A stretch of 16,864 bases of DNA from JALHQU01 sp043745295 (GCA_043745295.1 JAYTTN010000587.1:1-16864); one strand, 5' to 3'; numbered from the stretch's first letter, positions 1 to 8,220 are shown. The notes: generated from the letters alone by a model not told the origin. A program made the numbers and translations.

Positions 1-516
1 GGTGAACATCACCAGCCCGTCGCCGGTCATCTCGAACCGGCACCCCAGCCGCGGGCTGACGAAGCCGTTCATCTTCATCACCTGCGCCAGCCGGCTGCCG
101 CGCCGGCGGTAGCCGATCACCAGCCCGTCATACGGGTCGACGACGTAATACTCCTCGACGCCGTGGGTCGCGTAGAAGGCGAGCTTGTCGTCCATGTCGT
201 CGTCGGAGTTGTCCGGCGACAGCACCTCGAACGCCACTTGCGGGGTGACGTTCCCCTCCTCCCACTGCTTGTAGCTGCCGCGATACCCGGCCGGCCGGCC
301 GAACGCCACCAGGGCGTCCGGCGCGACGACGGTCTTCGTCTGCCCCTGCACCGGGTACCAGAACAAATCGCCGGCGACGAACACGTCCCGCCCGGCGAAC
401 TGCGCCCGCAGCTCGCCGACGACCTTCACCATCCAGTCCCATTGCAGCGTGTTGTCCGCCATCGGCTTCCCATCGCTCTCGGGGTACACGACCGCGTCCA
501 GAATGTCGATGCTCAC
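1..516 (-). CDS. Uma2 family putative endonuclease (3' end outside window)
   Basis: The minus-strand frame stays open to the window edge, giving 172 residues of a protein that continues beyond it. The fold matches the Uma2 (DUF820) family of PD-(D/E)XK nuclease-like proteins: VVAPDALVAF (Asp67), PQVAFEVLSP (Glu97), DKLAFY (Lys111), then the typical GVEEYYVVDPYDG segment. Asp67, Glu97 and Lys111 are the candidate catalytic residues. I chose a GTG start at 516-514 because GGAGGG (complement of 523-528) lies 6 nt upstream; an in-frame ATG at 462-460 is the alternative but has no such site and would cut off the N-terminal strand. The family is greatly expanded in planctomycetes and cyanobacteria, and its biological role is not established. 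The gene is divergent from the membrane protein at 599, so the 82 bp between them must hold both promoters. Only the C-terminal end is missing, judging from the usual length near 190 residues. Confidence 0.85.
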   Translation of the reverse strand, partial: MSIDILDAVVYPESDGKPMADNTLQWDWMVKVVGELRAQFAGRDVFVAGDLFWYPVQGQTKTVVAPDALVAFGRPAGYRGSYKQWEEGNVTPQVAFEVLSPDNSDDDMDDKLAFYATHGVEEYYVVDPYDGLVIGYRRRGSRLAQVMKMNGFVSPRLGCRFEMTGDGLVMFT

Positions 517-598
517 GTTCGGCCCTCCGCGTGTCGGTCGAATTCTATCCGCCGGCGGCCGGGCGTTCACGTCCGATTTCGCGTTCTATGGTTCGCGC

Positions 599-1819
599 AT
601 GACCGCGCGTACTCTCGCTTCCGTCCTCGTGCTGCTGGCCGTCCTCGGCGTCGCCGGGTGGCAGGTGTCCGGGCTGCTCGCGGACCCGACCGTGTGGCCG
701 CCGGACGACTACGTCGAGTACTGGGCCGCCGGCCGACTGAACCTGGACAATGCGAATCCGTACTTGAAGTCGAACCTGTGGCCGCTACAAGTGGCGGCGG
801 GCCGGAAGTTGGAAACGGTGGACGACGCGGTGATGATGTGGAACCCGCCGTGGACGCTGGCCGTGGTGATGCCGCTGGGCGCGCTGCCGGCGCGGGTGGG
901 CCAGTTCGTCTGGCTGCTCGTCGGCGCGGCGGCGGTCGGCCTGAGCGCCTGGCTGCTGTGGAAGCGGTACGGCGGCAACCCGGAGAAACCGTGGGTCGCG
1001 TTCGCCGTCGGGTTCGCGTTCCTGCCGACGCTGTTCGGGTTGCAGGTGGGCCAAATCAGCGGGCTGATGCTGCTCGGCGTCGCCCTATTCGGGTATGGCC
1101 TGCACGCGGGCAAACCGCTCCTCGCGGGGGCGGCGGCGGTGCTGATCGCCGTCAAACCGCACCTCGTGTACCTGCTTTGGCCCGCGATCTTGATCGATGC
1201 GATTGTCTACAGACGCTGGCGAATCGTCCTCGGCGGGATGCTGACGACCGCGATTGCGATTGTCATTCCGATGGCCTTCAACCCGGACGTGTGGGCGCAC
1301 TACTTCCACGCCTACAAGGTCCACCCGCCGGCCGAACACGTGTCGCTGACGCTCGGCATCCTGCTGCGGGTGCTGTTCGGGCAGGACCAGTTCTGGCTGC
1401 AATTCCTGCCGATGACGTTGGGGTTCGCCTGGTTCGGCTGGCACCGCTGGGCGTTCCGCGCGGGGTGGAGCCTGGCCGAACACCTGCCGATGCTGGTCCT
1501 GGTGTCGTTCGTGACGGCCCCCTACGGCGCGTGGCACTTCGACTTGGTGCTGCTACTGGTGCCGCTGCTCCAGCGCGCGGCGGAGTTCTCCAACCGCCCG
1601 TGGGACGAGCGGACCTCGCGCGCCACGTTCGCCTTCCTCGGCATGAACGCGGTGATGGCCCTGATGTGCGCCGTCGGCGTCTGGTCGTGGCACTTCGCCT
1701 GGGTCGCGCCCGTCGTGTTCCTCGGCTACGTGTGGACTGCGCCGATTCCAGCCCGCCGACCGGTCGGTAAAAACGCACCTCCGACCGGAATCATTCCGAG
1801 CGGGTTCCAAGTGAGCTGA
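599..1819 (+). CDS. GT87-like membrane glycosyltransferase
   Basis: A 406-residue polytopic membrane protein resembling glycosyltransferase family 87, the polyprenol-phosphate-mannose-dependent mannosyltransferases of GT-C fold. It opens with a hydrophobic helix (about residues 5-27) followed by PPDDYVEYWAAGRL and NANPY, which matches the GT87 pattern of an acidic pair (Asp36/Asp37) in the first extracytoplasmic loop, then a Y-x-A-A segment and a PY. About eight to ten further hydrophobic stretches follow, with short basic loops such as KRYGGNPEK and YRRWR. Length fits the family (about 400). The start at 599 is the first ATG beyond the divergent Uma2 gene; an open frame extends upstream to 449 but would overlap that gene. 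No Shine-Dalgarno site is visible. A 37-bp palindrome follows the stop by 14 nt. The acceptor sugar or lipid cannot be told from sequence; a role in envelope glycan assembly is inferred. Confidence 0.75.
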   Translation: MTARTLASVLVLLAVLGVAGWQVSGLLADPTVWPPDDYVEYWAAGRLNLDNANPYLKSNLWPLQVAAGRKLETVDDAVMMWNPPWTLAVVMPLGALPARVGQFVWLLVGAAAVGLSAWLLWKRYGGNPEKPWVAFAVGFAFLPTLFGLQVGQISGLMLLGVALFGYGLHAGKPLLAGAAAVLIAVKPHLVYLLWPAILIDAIVYRRWRIVLGGMLTTAIAIVIPMAFNPDVWAHYFHAYKVHPPAEHVSLTLGILLRVLFGQDQFWLQFLPMTLGFAWFGWHRWAFRAGWSLAEHLPMLVLVSFVTAPYGAWHFDLVLLLVPLLQRAAEFSNRPWDERTSRATFAFLGMNAVMALMCAVGVWSWHFAWVAPVVFLGYVWTAPIPARRPVGKNAPPTGIIPSGFQVS

Positions 1820-1833
1820 GGCGGTCGAAGGAA

Positions 1834-1912
1834 TGGACAGGATCACAGGATGAAAGGCAGGATTGAAGACAGTGGGTCTTCAATCCTGCCTTTCATCCTG
1901 TGATCCTGTCCA
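1834..1912. repeat. 37-bp perfect inverted repeat with 5-nt loop
   Basis: Bases 1834-1870 are the exact reverse complement of 1876-1912, with the loop AGTGG between them. The arm starts TGGACAGGATCACAGG and ends GATTGAAGAC. The hairpin begins 14 nt after the stop of the GT87-like gene, so it may end that transcript, but there is no T-tract and the stem is far longer than an ordinary terminator. The arm is lower in GC than the neighbouring genes, which suggests an inserted dispersed element (MITE- or REP-like). Confidence 0.9.
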
Positions 1913-1969
1913 AAACTGCCCCGCGCCGCGGGTCCAATCGAACACTCGAAACGGGAGCTTGGTTCCGCC

Positions 1970-3499
1970 ATGCCGTTCGTCCACTCCCGCTGGCTTCCGC
2001 CCGCCCTCTTCGTCCTCTTCTGGCTCGGCCTGTCGGTGGCCGCCGGGGACCGGTTCCTCCGCGACCCCGGCACGTTCTGGCACGTCGCCACTGGCGAGAA
2101 GCTGCTGCGCGGCGACTTCGTGAACGCCGACCCGTACACGTTCACGCATGCCGGCGAGTGGTGGATTCCGTACCAGTGGCTCGGCGAAGTGGTCATGGCC
2201 GCCGCGCACCGAGTCGGCGGGTTCGACGCCGTGCTGTCGCTGGCCGTCGCCGCCGTCGCCGGCCTGTTCGCCTGGCTGACGACGCGGATGCTCCGCACCG
2301 GATTGCACCCGGTGTTCGGAGTGGCGGTGGTGCTGCTGGCGCTGGCCGCCGCCGCCTCGCACTTCCACGCTCGGCCGCTGCTCTTCAGCACCGTCGGCAT
2401 GGCCGTCACCATGTATGCCGTCTGTCAATACGACGCCGGGCGGATCGGCTTGCGGCAACTGGCGATGTTGATCCCGCTGTATGCCGTCTGGACGAACTTC
2501 CACGGCGGGATGCTCGGCGGATTGACGACGATGGGCCTGGCCGGTGTCGGCTGGGTGATCTGGGCCGCGGCCGGCTGGCACTCACCGATCACGGGCCTCC
2601 GCGCGGCGCTCGGCCTGGGAATCGTCGGCATTCTGTGCGGCCTGACCGCGTTCGCCACGCCCTACGGCACGGACTTGGCGAAGACGTGGATGGTCATCAT
2701 GAACATGCCGCACCTGCCGGACCTGATCCAGGAACACGCGCGGATGGAACTGGCCGACCGCCGCAACTGGCCGGCGCTGGCGCTGGCGTGTGTATACCTG
2801 TTCGTGTTGGCGGGCACGGCGCGCAACGGCATTCGTGTCGCGTGGCTGCTGCCGCTGTTCTGGCTGGCGCAGGCGTTCCTGCGGGTGCGGCACGGGTCGC
2901 TGTTCGCGGTGGTGGCGACGGTGGCGGTCATCGACATGTGGCCGCACACCCGCTGGGCGAAGTGGCTGGCGGTTCACCGGCCCGACGCCTACGTCCCGCC
3001 GACCGCCCCCGAACGCGGCTCGGCGGTCGGCATCCTGCTGGCGGCGGTTGTGGCCGTCGCGGTGTCGTGGGCGTTGCAGGTGAAGCAGGTGCCCGTCCCA
3101 GGCATCGGCTACGGGTCGGCCCGGTTCGACGCGAAGCTGTGGCCGTTCGACCTGCTCGACGAGATCCGCCGGCACGAGCCGAAGTCGCCGGGCGAGACCG
3201 TCAACGTCTTCAACGGCTACTCCGACGGCGGGTTCCTGATCTACTACGCCCCCGGCTACCGTGTGTTCGTGGACGACCGCTGCGAGGTGTTCGGCGACGA
3301 CTGGCTGGTCGAGTTCGTGCTGGCGAACGAGGACGGGACCGCCGCCGCGATGGCCAAGTGGCAGGCGAAGTACCCCCACTGGGAGTACGCCCTGACTCGC
3401 CACGACACCGGCTTCGACGAGTACTACCGCACCCGCCCGACGGAGTGGCAGGTGCTGAAGAAAGGCGCGGTCGGCAGTTTCTACAAGCGGGCGAAGTAG
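1970..3499 (+). CDS. Polytopic membrane protein, GT-C glycosyltransferase-like, function unknown
   Basis: A 509-residue integral membrane protein. The N-terminus has one helix (about 10-27) and then RDPGTFWHVATGEKLL, DPYTFTHAGEWW and YQWLGEVV, the loop pattern seen in a widespread family of unnamed GT-C-like membrane proteins (Asp32 and His38 stand where the acidic and His residues of that loop lie). Roughly ten helices follow to about residue 360. The last 130 residues are soluble and carry NGYSDGGFLIYYAPG and VFVDDRCEVFGDDW, also characteristic of that family. The first ATG in the frame is used; a GGGAG lies 13 nt upstream, too far to be convincing. It follows the GT87-like gene on the same strand, 150 bp away across a palindrome, so the two may share a pathway in extracytoplasmic glycan or lipid modification. 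That is inference; no substrate is evident. Confidence 0.8.
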   Translation: MPFVHSRWLPPALFVLFWLGLSVAAGDRFLRDPGTFWHVATGEKLLRGDFVNADPYTFTHAGEWWIPYQWLGEVVMAAAHRVGGFDAVLSLAVAAVAGLFAWLTTRMLRTGLHPVFGVAVVLLALAAAASHFHARPLLFSTVGMAVTMYAVCQYDAGRIGLRQLAMLIPLYAVWTNFHGGMLGGLTTMGLAGVGWVIWAAAGWHSPITGLRAALGLGIVGILCGLTAFATPYGTDLAKTWMVIMNMPHLPDLIQEHARMELADRRNWPALALACVYLFVLAGTARNGIRVAWLLPLFWLAQAFLRVRHGSLFAVVATVAVIDMWPHTRWAKWLAVHRPDAYVPPTAPERGSAVGILLAAVVAVAVSWALQVKQVPVPGIGYGSARFDAKLWPFDLLDEIRRHEPKSPGETVNVFNGYSDGGFLIYYAPGYRVFVDDRCEVFGDDWLVEFVLANEDGTAAAMAKWQAKYPHWEYALTRHDTGFDEYYRTRPTEWQVLKKGAVGSFYKRAK

Positions 3500-3533
3500 A
3501 GACGCACCCCAACCGACCAAACGACAACCGCGT

Positions 3534-3562
3534 TTGCTTCGCGGCGGCCAATCGGGTAAGAT
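3534..3562 (+). promoter_or_regulatory. Candidate sigma70-type promoter of the 6S-like RNA
   Basis: TTGCTT (3534-3539) and TAAGAT (3557-3562) are separated by exactly 17 bp and lie directly before the structured RNA. The match is 3 of 6 and 4 of 6 to the consensus hexamers. The expected start would fall near 3567-3570, inside the first bases of the closing stem, so the true 5' end is uncertain by several bases. Confidence 0.45.
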
Positions 3563-3563
3563 G

Positions 3564-3775
3564 CTCGTGCCTCTGCTGTGTTCGTGATGAGCATTAAGTT
3601 CGGCGAACCTACAAACACCTGCCTGGGGGCCTTCCTTTAATACGTCCGCCGCTCGCAAGCCCATCCCCGTGTGCGAACACGGGACTGTAGTGGGATCCGA
3701 AAAACGGGCGTGAGGCTCCCATTTCAGTGGCGGGTTCCCGGCGGTCGCTCACACGGCACGAGTGGAGGTTTTTTT
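3564..3775 (+). ncRNA. ssrS: Structured RNA, probable 6S RNA (RNA polymerase regulator)
   Basis: This stretch folds by eye into one long rod. Pairings: CTCGTGCC 3564-3571 with GGCACGAG 3755-3762; GTGT 3578-3581 with ACAC 3751-3754; GAGC 3589-3592 with GCTC 3747-3750; GAACC 3605-3609 with GGTTC 3733-3737. A large open bubble follows (3610-3624 against 3721-3732). The distal arm is GGGGGCC 3625-3631 with GGCTCCC 3714-3720, CGTCCG 3643-3648 with CGGGCG 3705-3710, CCCAT 3660-3664 with GTGGG 3690-3694, and CCCGTGT 3666-3672 with ACACGGG 3677-3683 closed by a GCGA tetraloop. A closing stem, central bubble and long terminal arm in about 200 nt is the known 6S architecture, which mimics an open promoter and sequesters sigma70 RNA polymerase. 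The TGTTCGTG near the 5' end and GGCGGTCGCTC near the 3' end also recall 6S sequences. RNase P, tmRNA and SRP RNA signatures are absent. A structured RNA is well supported; the 6S name is less certain. Confidence 0.65.
3748..3775 (+). terminator. Intrinsic terminator of the 6S-like RNA
   Basis: CTCAC at 3748-3752 can pair with GT-G-GAG at 3762-3767 (one bulged G), followed at once by seven T residues at 3769-3775. This hairpin competes with the closing stem of the RNA, so the mature RNA would refold or be trimmed after termination. Such a T-tract is rare in this GC-rich window. Confidence 0.55.
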
Positions 3776-4534
3776 ATCCGCCGGGTTTTTCCCCACTGTG
3801 CTGGGAGACACTCGACGCTACGCCTTGGCTGGCCATACGGTTAGGGGCGTTGGGAGCGGGTCGGGGGGCGGTCGAAAGTCGAACCGTTTTACACTTGACG
3901 GTGCCCAAGCCCGAAAACAACCGCAACGTAAACCGTTTCTAGTAAACGTTTTGCAGCCGGAAGCCACTGACACCACCTTGTCCCCGGATTTGCGTTGACG
4001 CCGAGATTTGAGACGGTACTTTACGACCCATCGGACAGACGTATCGCTTCAACCGGGACACCCGGAATGATCGATACGACCCGAACGATTCTGCCACTCG
4101 CGGCAGCGACTCCAATCCCTCGCGGTTCACCCCACCGGTGCCAGCTCACCGGTTCGACGACTGACCTTCGGACGACCTGATCGGACTGGAAACGACCGCC
4201 ACCGGGCGCACTCGAACCACCACGGCGTTGGCCGACACCCCTTGCCGGGCAGGATGCCCGGCGGCGACAGGACGTTGCCTGATCGGCGGGACCGCTTTCC
4301 CCGCCCCCAGGGGTGTCACCTTAGCGCCAGCACCGTGGGGCCTGGGCATGGATTTGCCACACAGGCCAGCCCCGCCCCGCGCACGGATCGCGTGGGGTGG
4401 GGCACTTTCATTTCCCCGCACGTTGCCGCGACCTCCGAACCCCGGTTTCGGTTGTGGCATCCGTTCCGGATCACGCTATCGTAATCGAGTGATACCCCAC
4501 GGGTGACGACGGCCGTCCGCAACTCGGAGTTCCC
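3776..4534 (+). other. Gene-free region and hairpin-rich leader before metH
   Basis: No convincing coding frame exists here; the short open frames lack codon bias and start sites. The first half (3776-4240) is less GC-rich than the genes and shows no clear element. From 4245 four compact hairpins follow: CCGGGC 4245-4250 with GCCCGG 4256-4261; GGCGGG 4285-4290 with CCCGCC 4300-4305; GGCCTG 4339-4344 with CAGGCC 4362-4367, enclosing GGCA 4345-4348 with TGCC 4355-4358; CCCCGCGC 4375-4382 with GCGTGGGG 4390-4397 (one G-T pair). They could form a structured leader of metH. No cobalamin, SAM or SAH riboswitch consensus could be matched. GGAG at 4526-4529 is the metH ribosome site. Confidence 0.4.
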
Positions 4535-7500
4535 ATGCCCACCGACTCGCCGTTCCTGAAGCTGGCCGACGACCGCGTCCTGATCCTCGACGGCGGCATG
4601 GGCACCAGTCTGCACCAGTACCACCCGACCGACGCCGACTGGGGGTACTCGCCGGCCGGCAAGTCCTTGATGAACCTGTCCGACACGCTCCTCTACACGC
4701 ACCCCGATTGGATCCGCGAGATCCACGCCGGGTACTTCGCGGCCGGGTGCGACGCCGTCGAGACGAACACGTTCAACGCCAACGCCGTCGGCCTCGGCGA
4801 GTTCGGCATGACCGCCCAGATGGACGAAATCAACCGCGGCAACATCCGACTGGCGAAGGAGGTGGCCGCTCGATTCGCCACCCCCACTCGCCCCCGGTTC
4901 GTCGTCGGCAGCGTCGGCCCCGGCACCAAAATGCCGTCGCTGACGGACCCGGCCATCTACATCGACTTCGACAGCATGGCCGAGGCGTACCGGCCGCAGC
5001 TCCGCGTCATGATCGAGGAGCGGGTGGACGCCATCTTGGTCGAGACGTGCTTCGACATCTTACAGGCGAAATGTGTGGCGATCACCGCCATCGAAGAGAT
5101 GAAGCGGGCCGGCGTGCGGCTGCCGCTGATGGTGCAATTGACCATCATGGACGCCCGGCAGAAAATGCTCCCCGGCACCGACATCCAGACGGCGCTGGTG
5201 TCCCTGGAACCCATCGACGAAATCGACGTGATCGGCATGAACTGCGGCGTCGGCCCGGACCTGATGCTGGACAGCATCAAGGGGCTGAGCCGGCACTGCC
5301 GCAAGCGGCTGAGCGTGCTGCCGAACGCCGGCATGCCGGAGAGCCGCGACGGGGAGACGTACTTCCCCCAGGGGCCGGAGGTGGTGGCCGACTGGCTGGA
5401 GCGGTTCGTCGTCGAGTTCGGGGTGAACATCGTCGGCGGCTGCTGCGGCACGACGAAGGACCACCTGAAGGCCGTGTGCGACCGCCTCGCCGGCAAGAAG
5501 CCCGCACGGCGGACGCCGCAGTATTTGCCCGCGCTGAGCAGCTTGCAAGCGATTCAAGAGGTGGATGTGGATCAGAAGCCGCTGCTGGTGGGCGAGCGGA
5601 CCAACACGAACGGCTCGCGGAAGTTCAAGCAACTGCTGGAGAAGGACGACTGGCACGGCCTCGTGGAGATGGCGCAGGAACAGGAGCGCGAGGGCATCCA
5701 CGTCCTCGACGTGTGCGTGGACTACGTCGGCCGCGACGGCGTGCGCGACATGAAGGAGGTCGTCAAGCGGTACAACGCCGTGCTGACGGTGCCGATGATG
5801 CTGGACAGCACCGAGACGCCGGTCATCGAAGCCGCGCTGAAGTTGTGCAGCGGCAAGGCCATCATCAACAGCATCAACCTGGAAGACGGTCGCAAGACGC
5901 TGGACCCGAAGACGCTGCTGGCGAAGAAGTACGGGGCCGGGCTGGTCGCCCTCACCATCGACGAGAAGGGCCAGGCGGACACGGCGGAATGGAAGTTCGA
6001 GGTGGCCCGGCGCATCTACGACATCATCGTCAACGAGTACGGCATCCCGCCGTCGGACCTGATGTTCGACCCGCTGACGTTCCCGGTGTCCACCGGCCAA
6101 GAACAGACCCGCAAGAGCGCCATCGCCACCTTCGAAGGCATCAAGCTCATCAAGAAGAATCTGCCGGGCTGCATGACCCATGTGGGGCTGAGCAACTGTA
6201 GTTTCGGCCTCGCGCCGTACACCCGGCAGGTGCTGAACAGCATGTACCTGCATTACGCCATTCAGTACGGCCTGGACTCGGCCATCCTGCACGCCAGCAA
6301 GATCATGCCGCTGGCGAGTATCGACGAGAAGGGCAAGGAGCTGTGCCGCCGGCTGCTGTTCGACGAGCGGACGTTCGACGCCGCCGGCAACTGCGTCGAA
6401 GACCCGCTGCAGATGTTGATCGAACACTACGCCGACAAGAAGACCGAATCGAAGAAGGGCCAGTCCCTCGGCGACACGGTGGAGGAGCGGCTGAAGCAGG
6501 CGATCATCCAGGGCCGCCGCGAGTCGCTGCTGGCCGACCTGGACGCGGCCCGCGAACGGTACTCGCCGGTGGATGTCATCAACAAAATCCTGCTCGGCGG
6601 CATGAAGGTGGTCGGCGAGCTGTTCGGCAGCGGACAGATGCAACTGCCGTTCGTGCTGCAATCGGCCGAAGTGATGAAGGCCGCCGTGGCATATCTGGAA
6701 CAGTTCATGGAGAAGGCGGACGGGCAGGAGAAGGGCAAGATCGTCCTCGCCACCGTGAAGGGCGACGTTCACGACATCGGCAAGAATCTCGTGGACATCA
6801 TCCTCACGAACAACGGCTACAAGGTGTTCAACCTCGGCATCAAGCAGCCGGTGGACGCCATGATCGCCAAGTTCCAGGAGACGCAGGCCGACGCCATCGG
6901 CATGAGCGGGCTGCTGGTGAAGTCTACCGTCATCATGAAGGAAGACCTGATCACCCTGAACGACCGCAAGCTGAACCCGCCGGTCATCCTCGGCGGCGCG
7001 GCGCTGAACCGCCGGTACGTCGAGCAGGACCTGCGCGCCGTGTACAGGGGCGAGTTGTTCTACGGCGAGGACGCCTTCGACGGCCTGCGAATCATGGACG
7101 ACATCGTCGCCCGCAAGAAGATCGCCAGCGTCGGCAGCGTGGCGCTGCGGGGGGCCATCGCTGGAAGTCAGCGGCGGGAGTTCGTCGAGACGGCGGTTCT
7201 GGACGATTCGGAACTGCACCGCCGGCCCACCGCCGTGGAAATCCGCACGGATTTGCCGCCACGCGCGCCAAACCTGCCCCGCGCGACCGATATCCCGATC
7301 CCGCCGTTCCTCGGCGTCCGGCACTTCTCGGCGAGAATGGAGGACGTGTTCCCGTACATGAACGAGATCACCCTGTTCGGCGCGCAGTGGCAGTTCCGCA
7401 AGGGCGGCGCGGACCCGAAGAAGTATTTGGAAGACATCGCCCAGACCGCGAAGCCGGCGCTCGCCCGGCTCAAGGCCTTCTGCCTGACGAACGACATCCT

Positions 7501-8110
7501 GCGGCCGACCGCCACCTACGGCTTCTTCCCCGCCGCCGGCGACGGCCAGACGCTCACCGTGTACGGCCCCGACCGTACGACGGTGTTGCAGACGTTCACA
7601 TTTCCGCGCCAGGAGTACGGCGATTTCCTGTGCCTGAGCGATCTCGTCGAACCGCTCAAGGACGGGAAGCCGGTGGACTACGTCGCGCTCATGGCCGTGA
7701 CCGTCGGGCACGAAATCACGAAGGCGTGCAACCAGTTCAAGGACGACGGCAAGTTCCAGGACTACCTGTTCCTGCACGGCCTCGGCGTCGAGTCGGCGGA
7801 GGCGTTCGCGGAGTACTTCCACAAACACCTGCGGGCCGAGTGGGGCATCGGCGACAAGGATTCGGCGGACATCCGGAAGCTGTTCAAGGGGCACTACCGC
7901 GGTCGGCGGTACGCCTTCGGCTACCCGGCGTGCCCGCGGCTGGAAGACCAGACCGGCCTGTTCGCCCTCATCGACCCGACGCAGGTCGGCATCACGCTCA
8001 CCGAGCAATTTCTGCTGGAGCCGGAGCAAAGCACCACGGCCATCGTCTTCCACCACCCGAACGCCAAGTATTTCAACGTGCGGCGGGGCGGCGAAGTCGA
8101 GTTCGAGTGA
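4535..8110 (+). CDS. metH: Cobalamin-dependent methionine synthase
   Basis: A full-length MetH of 1191 residues (E. coli 1227) that moves the methyl group of 5-methyltetrahydrofolate to homocysteine through bound cobalamin. Domain order is complete: homocysteine methyltransferase (about 10-320) with the zinc ligands Cys237 in GMNCG and Cys303-Cys304 in GGCCGTT; pterin-binding domain (about 345-610) opening with LLVGERTNTNGS; cobalamin cap helices (about 645-735); cobalamin-binding domain (about 735-870) with VKGDVHDIGKN, whose His746 is the lower axial cobalt ligand; and the AdoMet-binding reactivation domain (about 920-1190) with RRYAFGYPACP and a LTEQFLLEPEQS segment. GGAG at 4526-4529 lies 5 nt before the ATG. 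The gene stands alone, with about 760 nt of gene-free DNA between the 6S-like RNA and its start, and a palindromic element follows 5 nt after the stop. The cell is therefore expected to take up or make cobalamin. Confidence 0.98.
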   Translation: MPTDSPFLKLADDRVLILDGGMGTSLHQYHPTDADWGYSPAGKSLMNLSDTLLYTHPDWIREIHAGYFAAGCDAVETNTFNANAVGLGEFGMTAQMDEINRGNIRLAKEVAARFATPTRPRFVVGSVGPGTKMPSLTDPAIYIDFDSMAEAYRPQLRVMIEERVDAILVETCFDILQAKCVAITAIEEMKRAGVRLPLMVQLTIMDARQKMLPGTDIQTALVSLEPIDEIDVIGMNCGVGPDLMLDSIKGLSRHCRKRLSVLPNAGMPESRDGETYFPQGPEVVADWLERFVVEFGVNIVGGCCGTTKDHLKAVCDRLAGKKPARRTPQYLPALSSLQAIQEVDVDQKPLLVGERTNTNGSRKFKQLLEKDDWHGLVEMAQEQEREGIHVLDVCVDYVGRDGVRDMKEVVKRYNAVLTVPMMLDSTETPVIEAALKLCSGKAIINSINLEDGRKTLDPKTLLAKKYGAGLVALTIDEKGQADTAEWKFEVARRIYDIIVNEYGIPPSDLMFDPLTFPVSTGQEQTRKSAIATFEGIKLIKKNLPGCMTHVGLSNCSFGLAPYTRQVLNSMYLHYAIQYGLDSAILHASKIMPLASIDEKGKELCRRLLFDERTFDAAGNCVEDPLQMLIEHYADKKTESKKGQSLGDTVEERLKQAIIQGRRESLLADLDAARERYSPVDVINKILLGGMKVVGELFGSGQMQLPFVLQSAEVMKAAVAYLEQFMEKADGQEKGKIVLATVKGDVHDIGKNLVDIILTNNGYKVFNLGIKQPVDAMIAKFQETQADAIGMSGLLVKSTVIMKEDLITLNDRKLNPPVILGGAALNRRYVEQDLRAVYRGELFYGEDAFDGLRIMDDIVARKKIASVGSVALRGAIAGSQRREFVETAVLDDSELHRRPTAVEIRTDLPPRAPNLPRATDIPIPPFLGVRHFSARMEDVFPYMNEITLFGAQWQFRKGGADPKKYLEDIAQTAKPALARLKAFCLTNDILRPTATYGFFPAAGDGQTLTVYGPDRTTVLQTFTFPRQEYGDFLCLSDLVEPLKDGKPVDYVALMAVTVGHEITKACNQFKDDGKFQDYLFLHGLGVESAEAFAEYFHKHLRAEWGIGDKDSADIRKLFKGHYRGRRYAFGYPACPRLEDQTGLFALIDPTQVGITLTEQFLLEPEQSTTAIVFHHPNAKYFNVRRGGEVEFE

Positions 8111-8115
8111 CTCCT

Positions 8116-8220
8116 GTAGGTCGCGGTCGAAGTTCCCCACGGGGGAACGAGGCCCGACAGCCAGACCACCTTTCTTCTGTGGGCGGTTGGCTGTCGGGCC
8201 TCGCGGTCCTTCGGACCTAC
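8116..8220. repeat. Nested palindromic element after metH
   Basis: A 16-bp perfect inverted repeat (CGAGGCCCGACAGCCA at 8148-8163, complement at 8188-8203) lies inside an outer 7-bp pair, GTAGGTC 8116-8122 with GACCTAC 8214-8220. Smaller hairpins sit within it: GTTCCC with GGGAAC around 8132-8147, and GGTCC with GGACC around 8205-8218. The element begins 5 nt after the metH stop and ends 58 nt before the ABC ATPase start. It could stop metH transcription, though it lacks a T-tract. Confidence 0.8.

Noticed and set aside
163..1770. A 535-residue plus-strand frame over the Uma2 and GT87-like genes
   Set aside because: Arg/Pro-rich shadow frame; the overlapping genes show family motifs and this does not.
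3564..3775. RNase P RNA, tmRNA or SRP RNA as the identity of the structured RNA
   Set aside because: The RNA is too short for RNase P or tmRNA, has no tRNA-like ends, and lacks the GGAAG/AGCA loop of SRP RNA; the bubble-and-rod fold fits 6S better.
3955..3985. GCCACTG-like sequence resembling a cobalamin riboswitch piece upstream of metH
   Set aside because: Only this short core is present; the other conserved segments of the cobalamin riboswitch are missing, and it lies more than 500 nt from the start codon.
4140..4165. GGTTCGAC as a possible tRNA T-loop
   Set aside because: No pairing T stem, acceptor stem or anticodon arm can be built around it.
4146..4460. Short open frames on both strands in the metH upstream region
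   Set aside because: No ribosome sites, a composition rich in Pro, Arg and Gly, and overlap with a run of hairpins; more likely non-coding.
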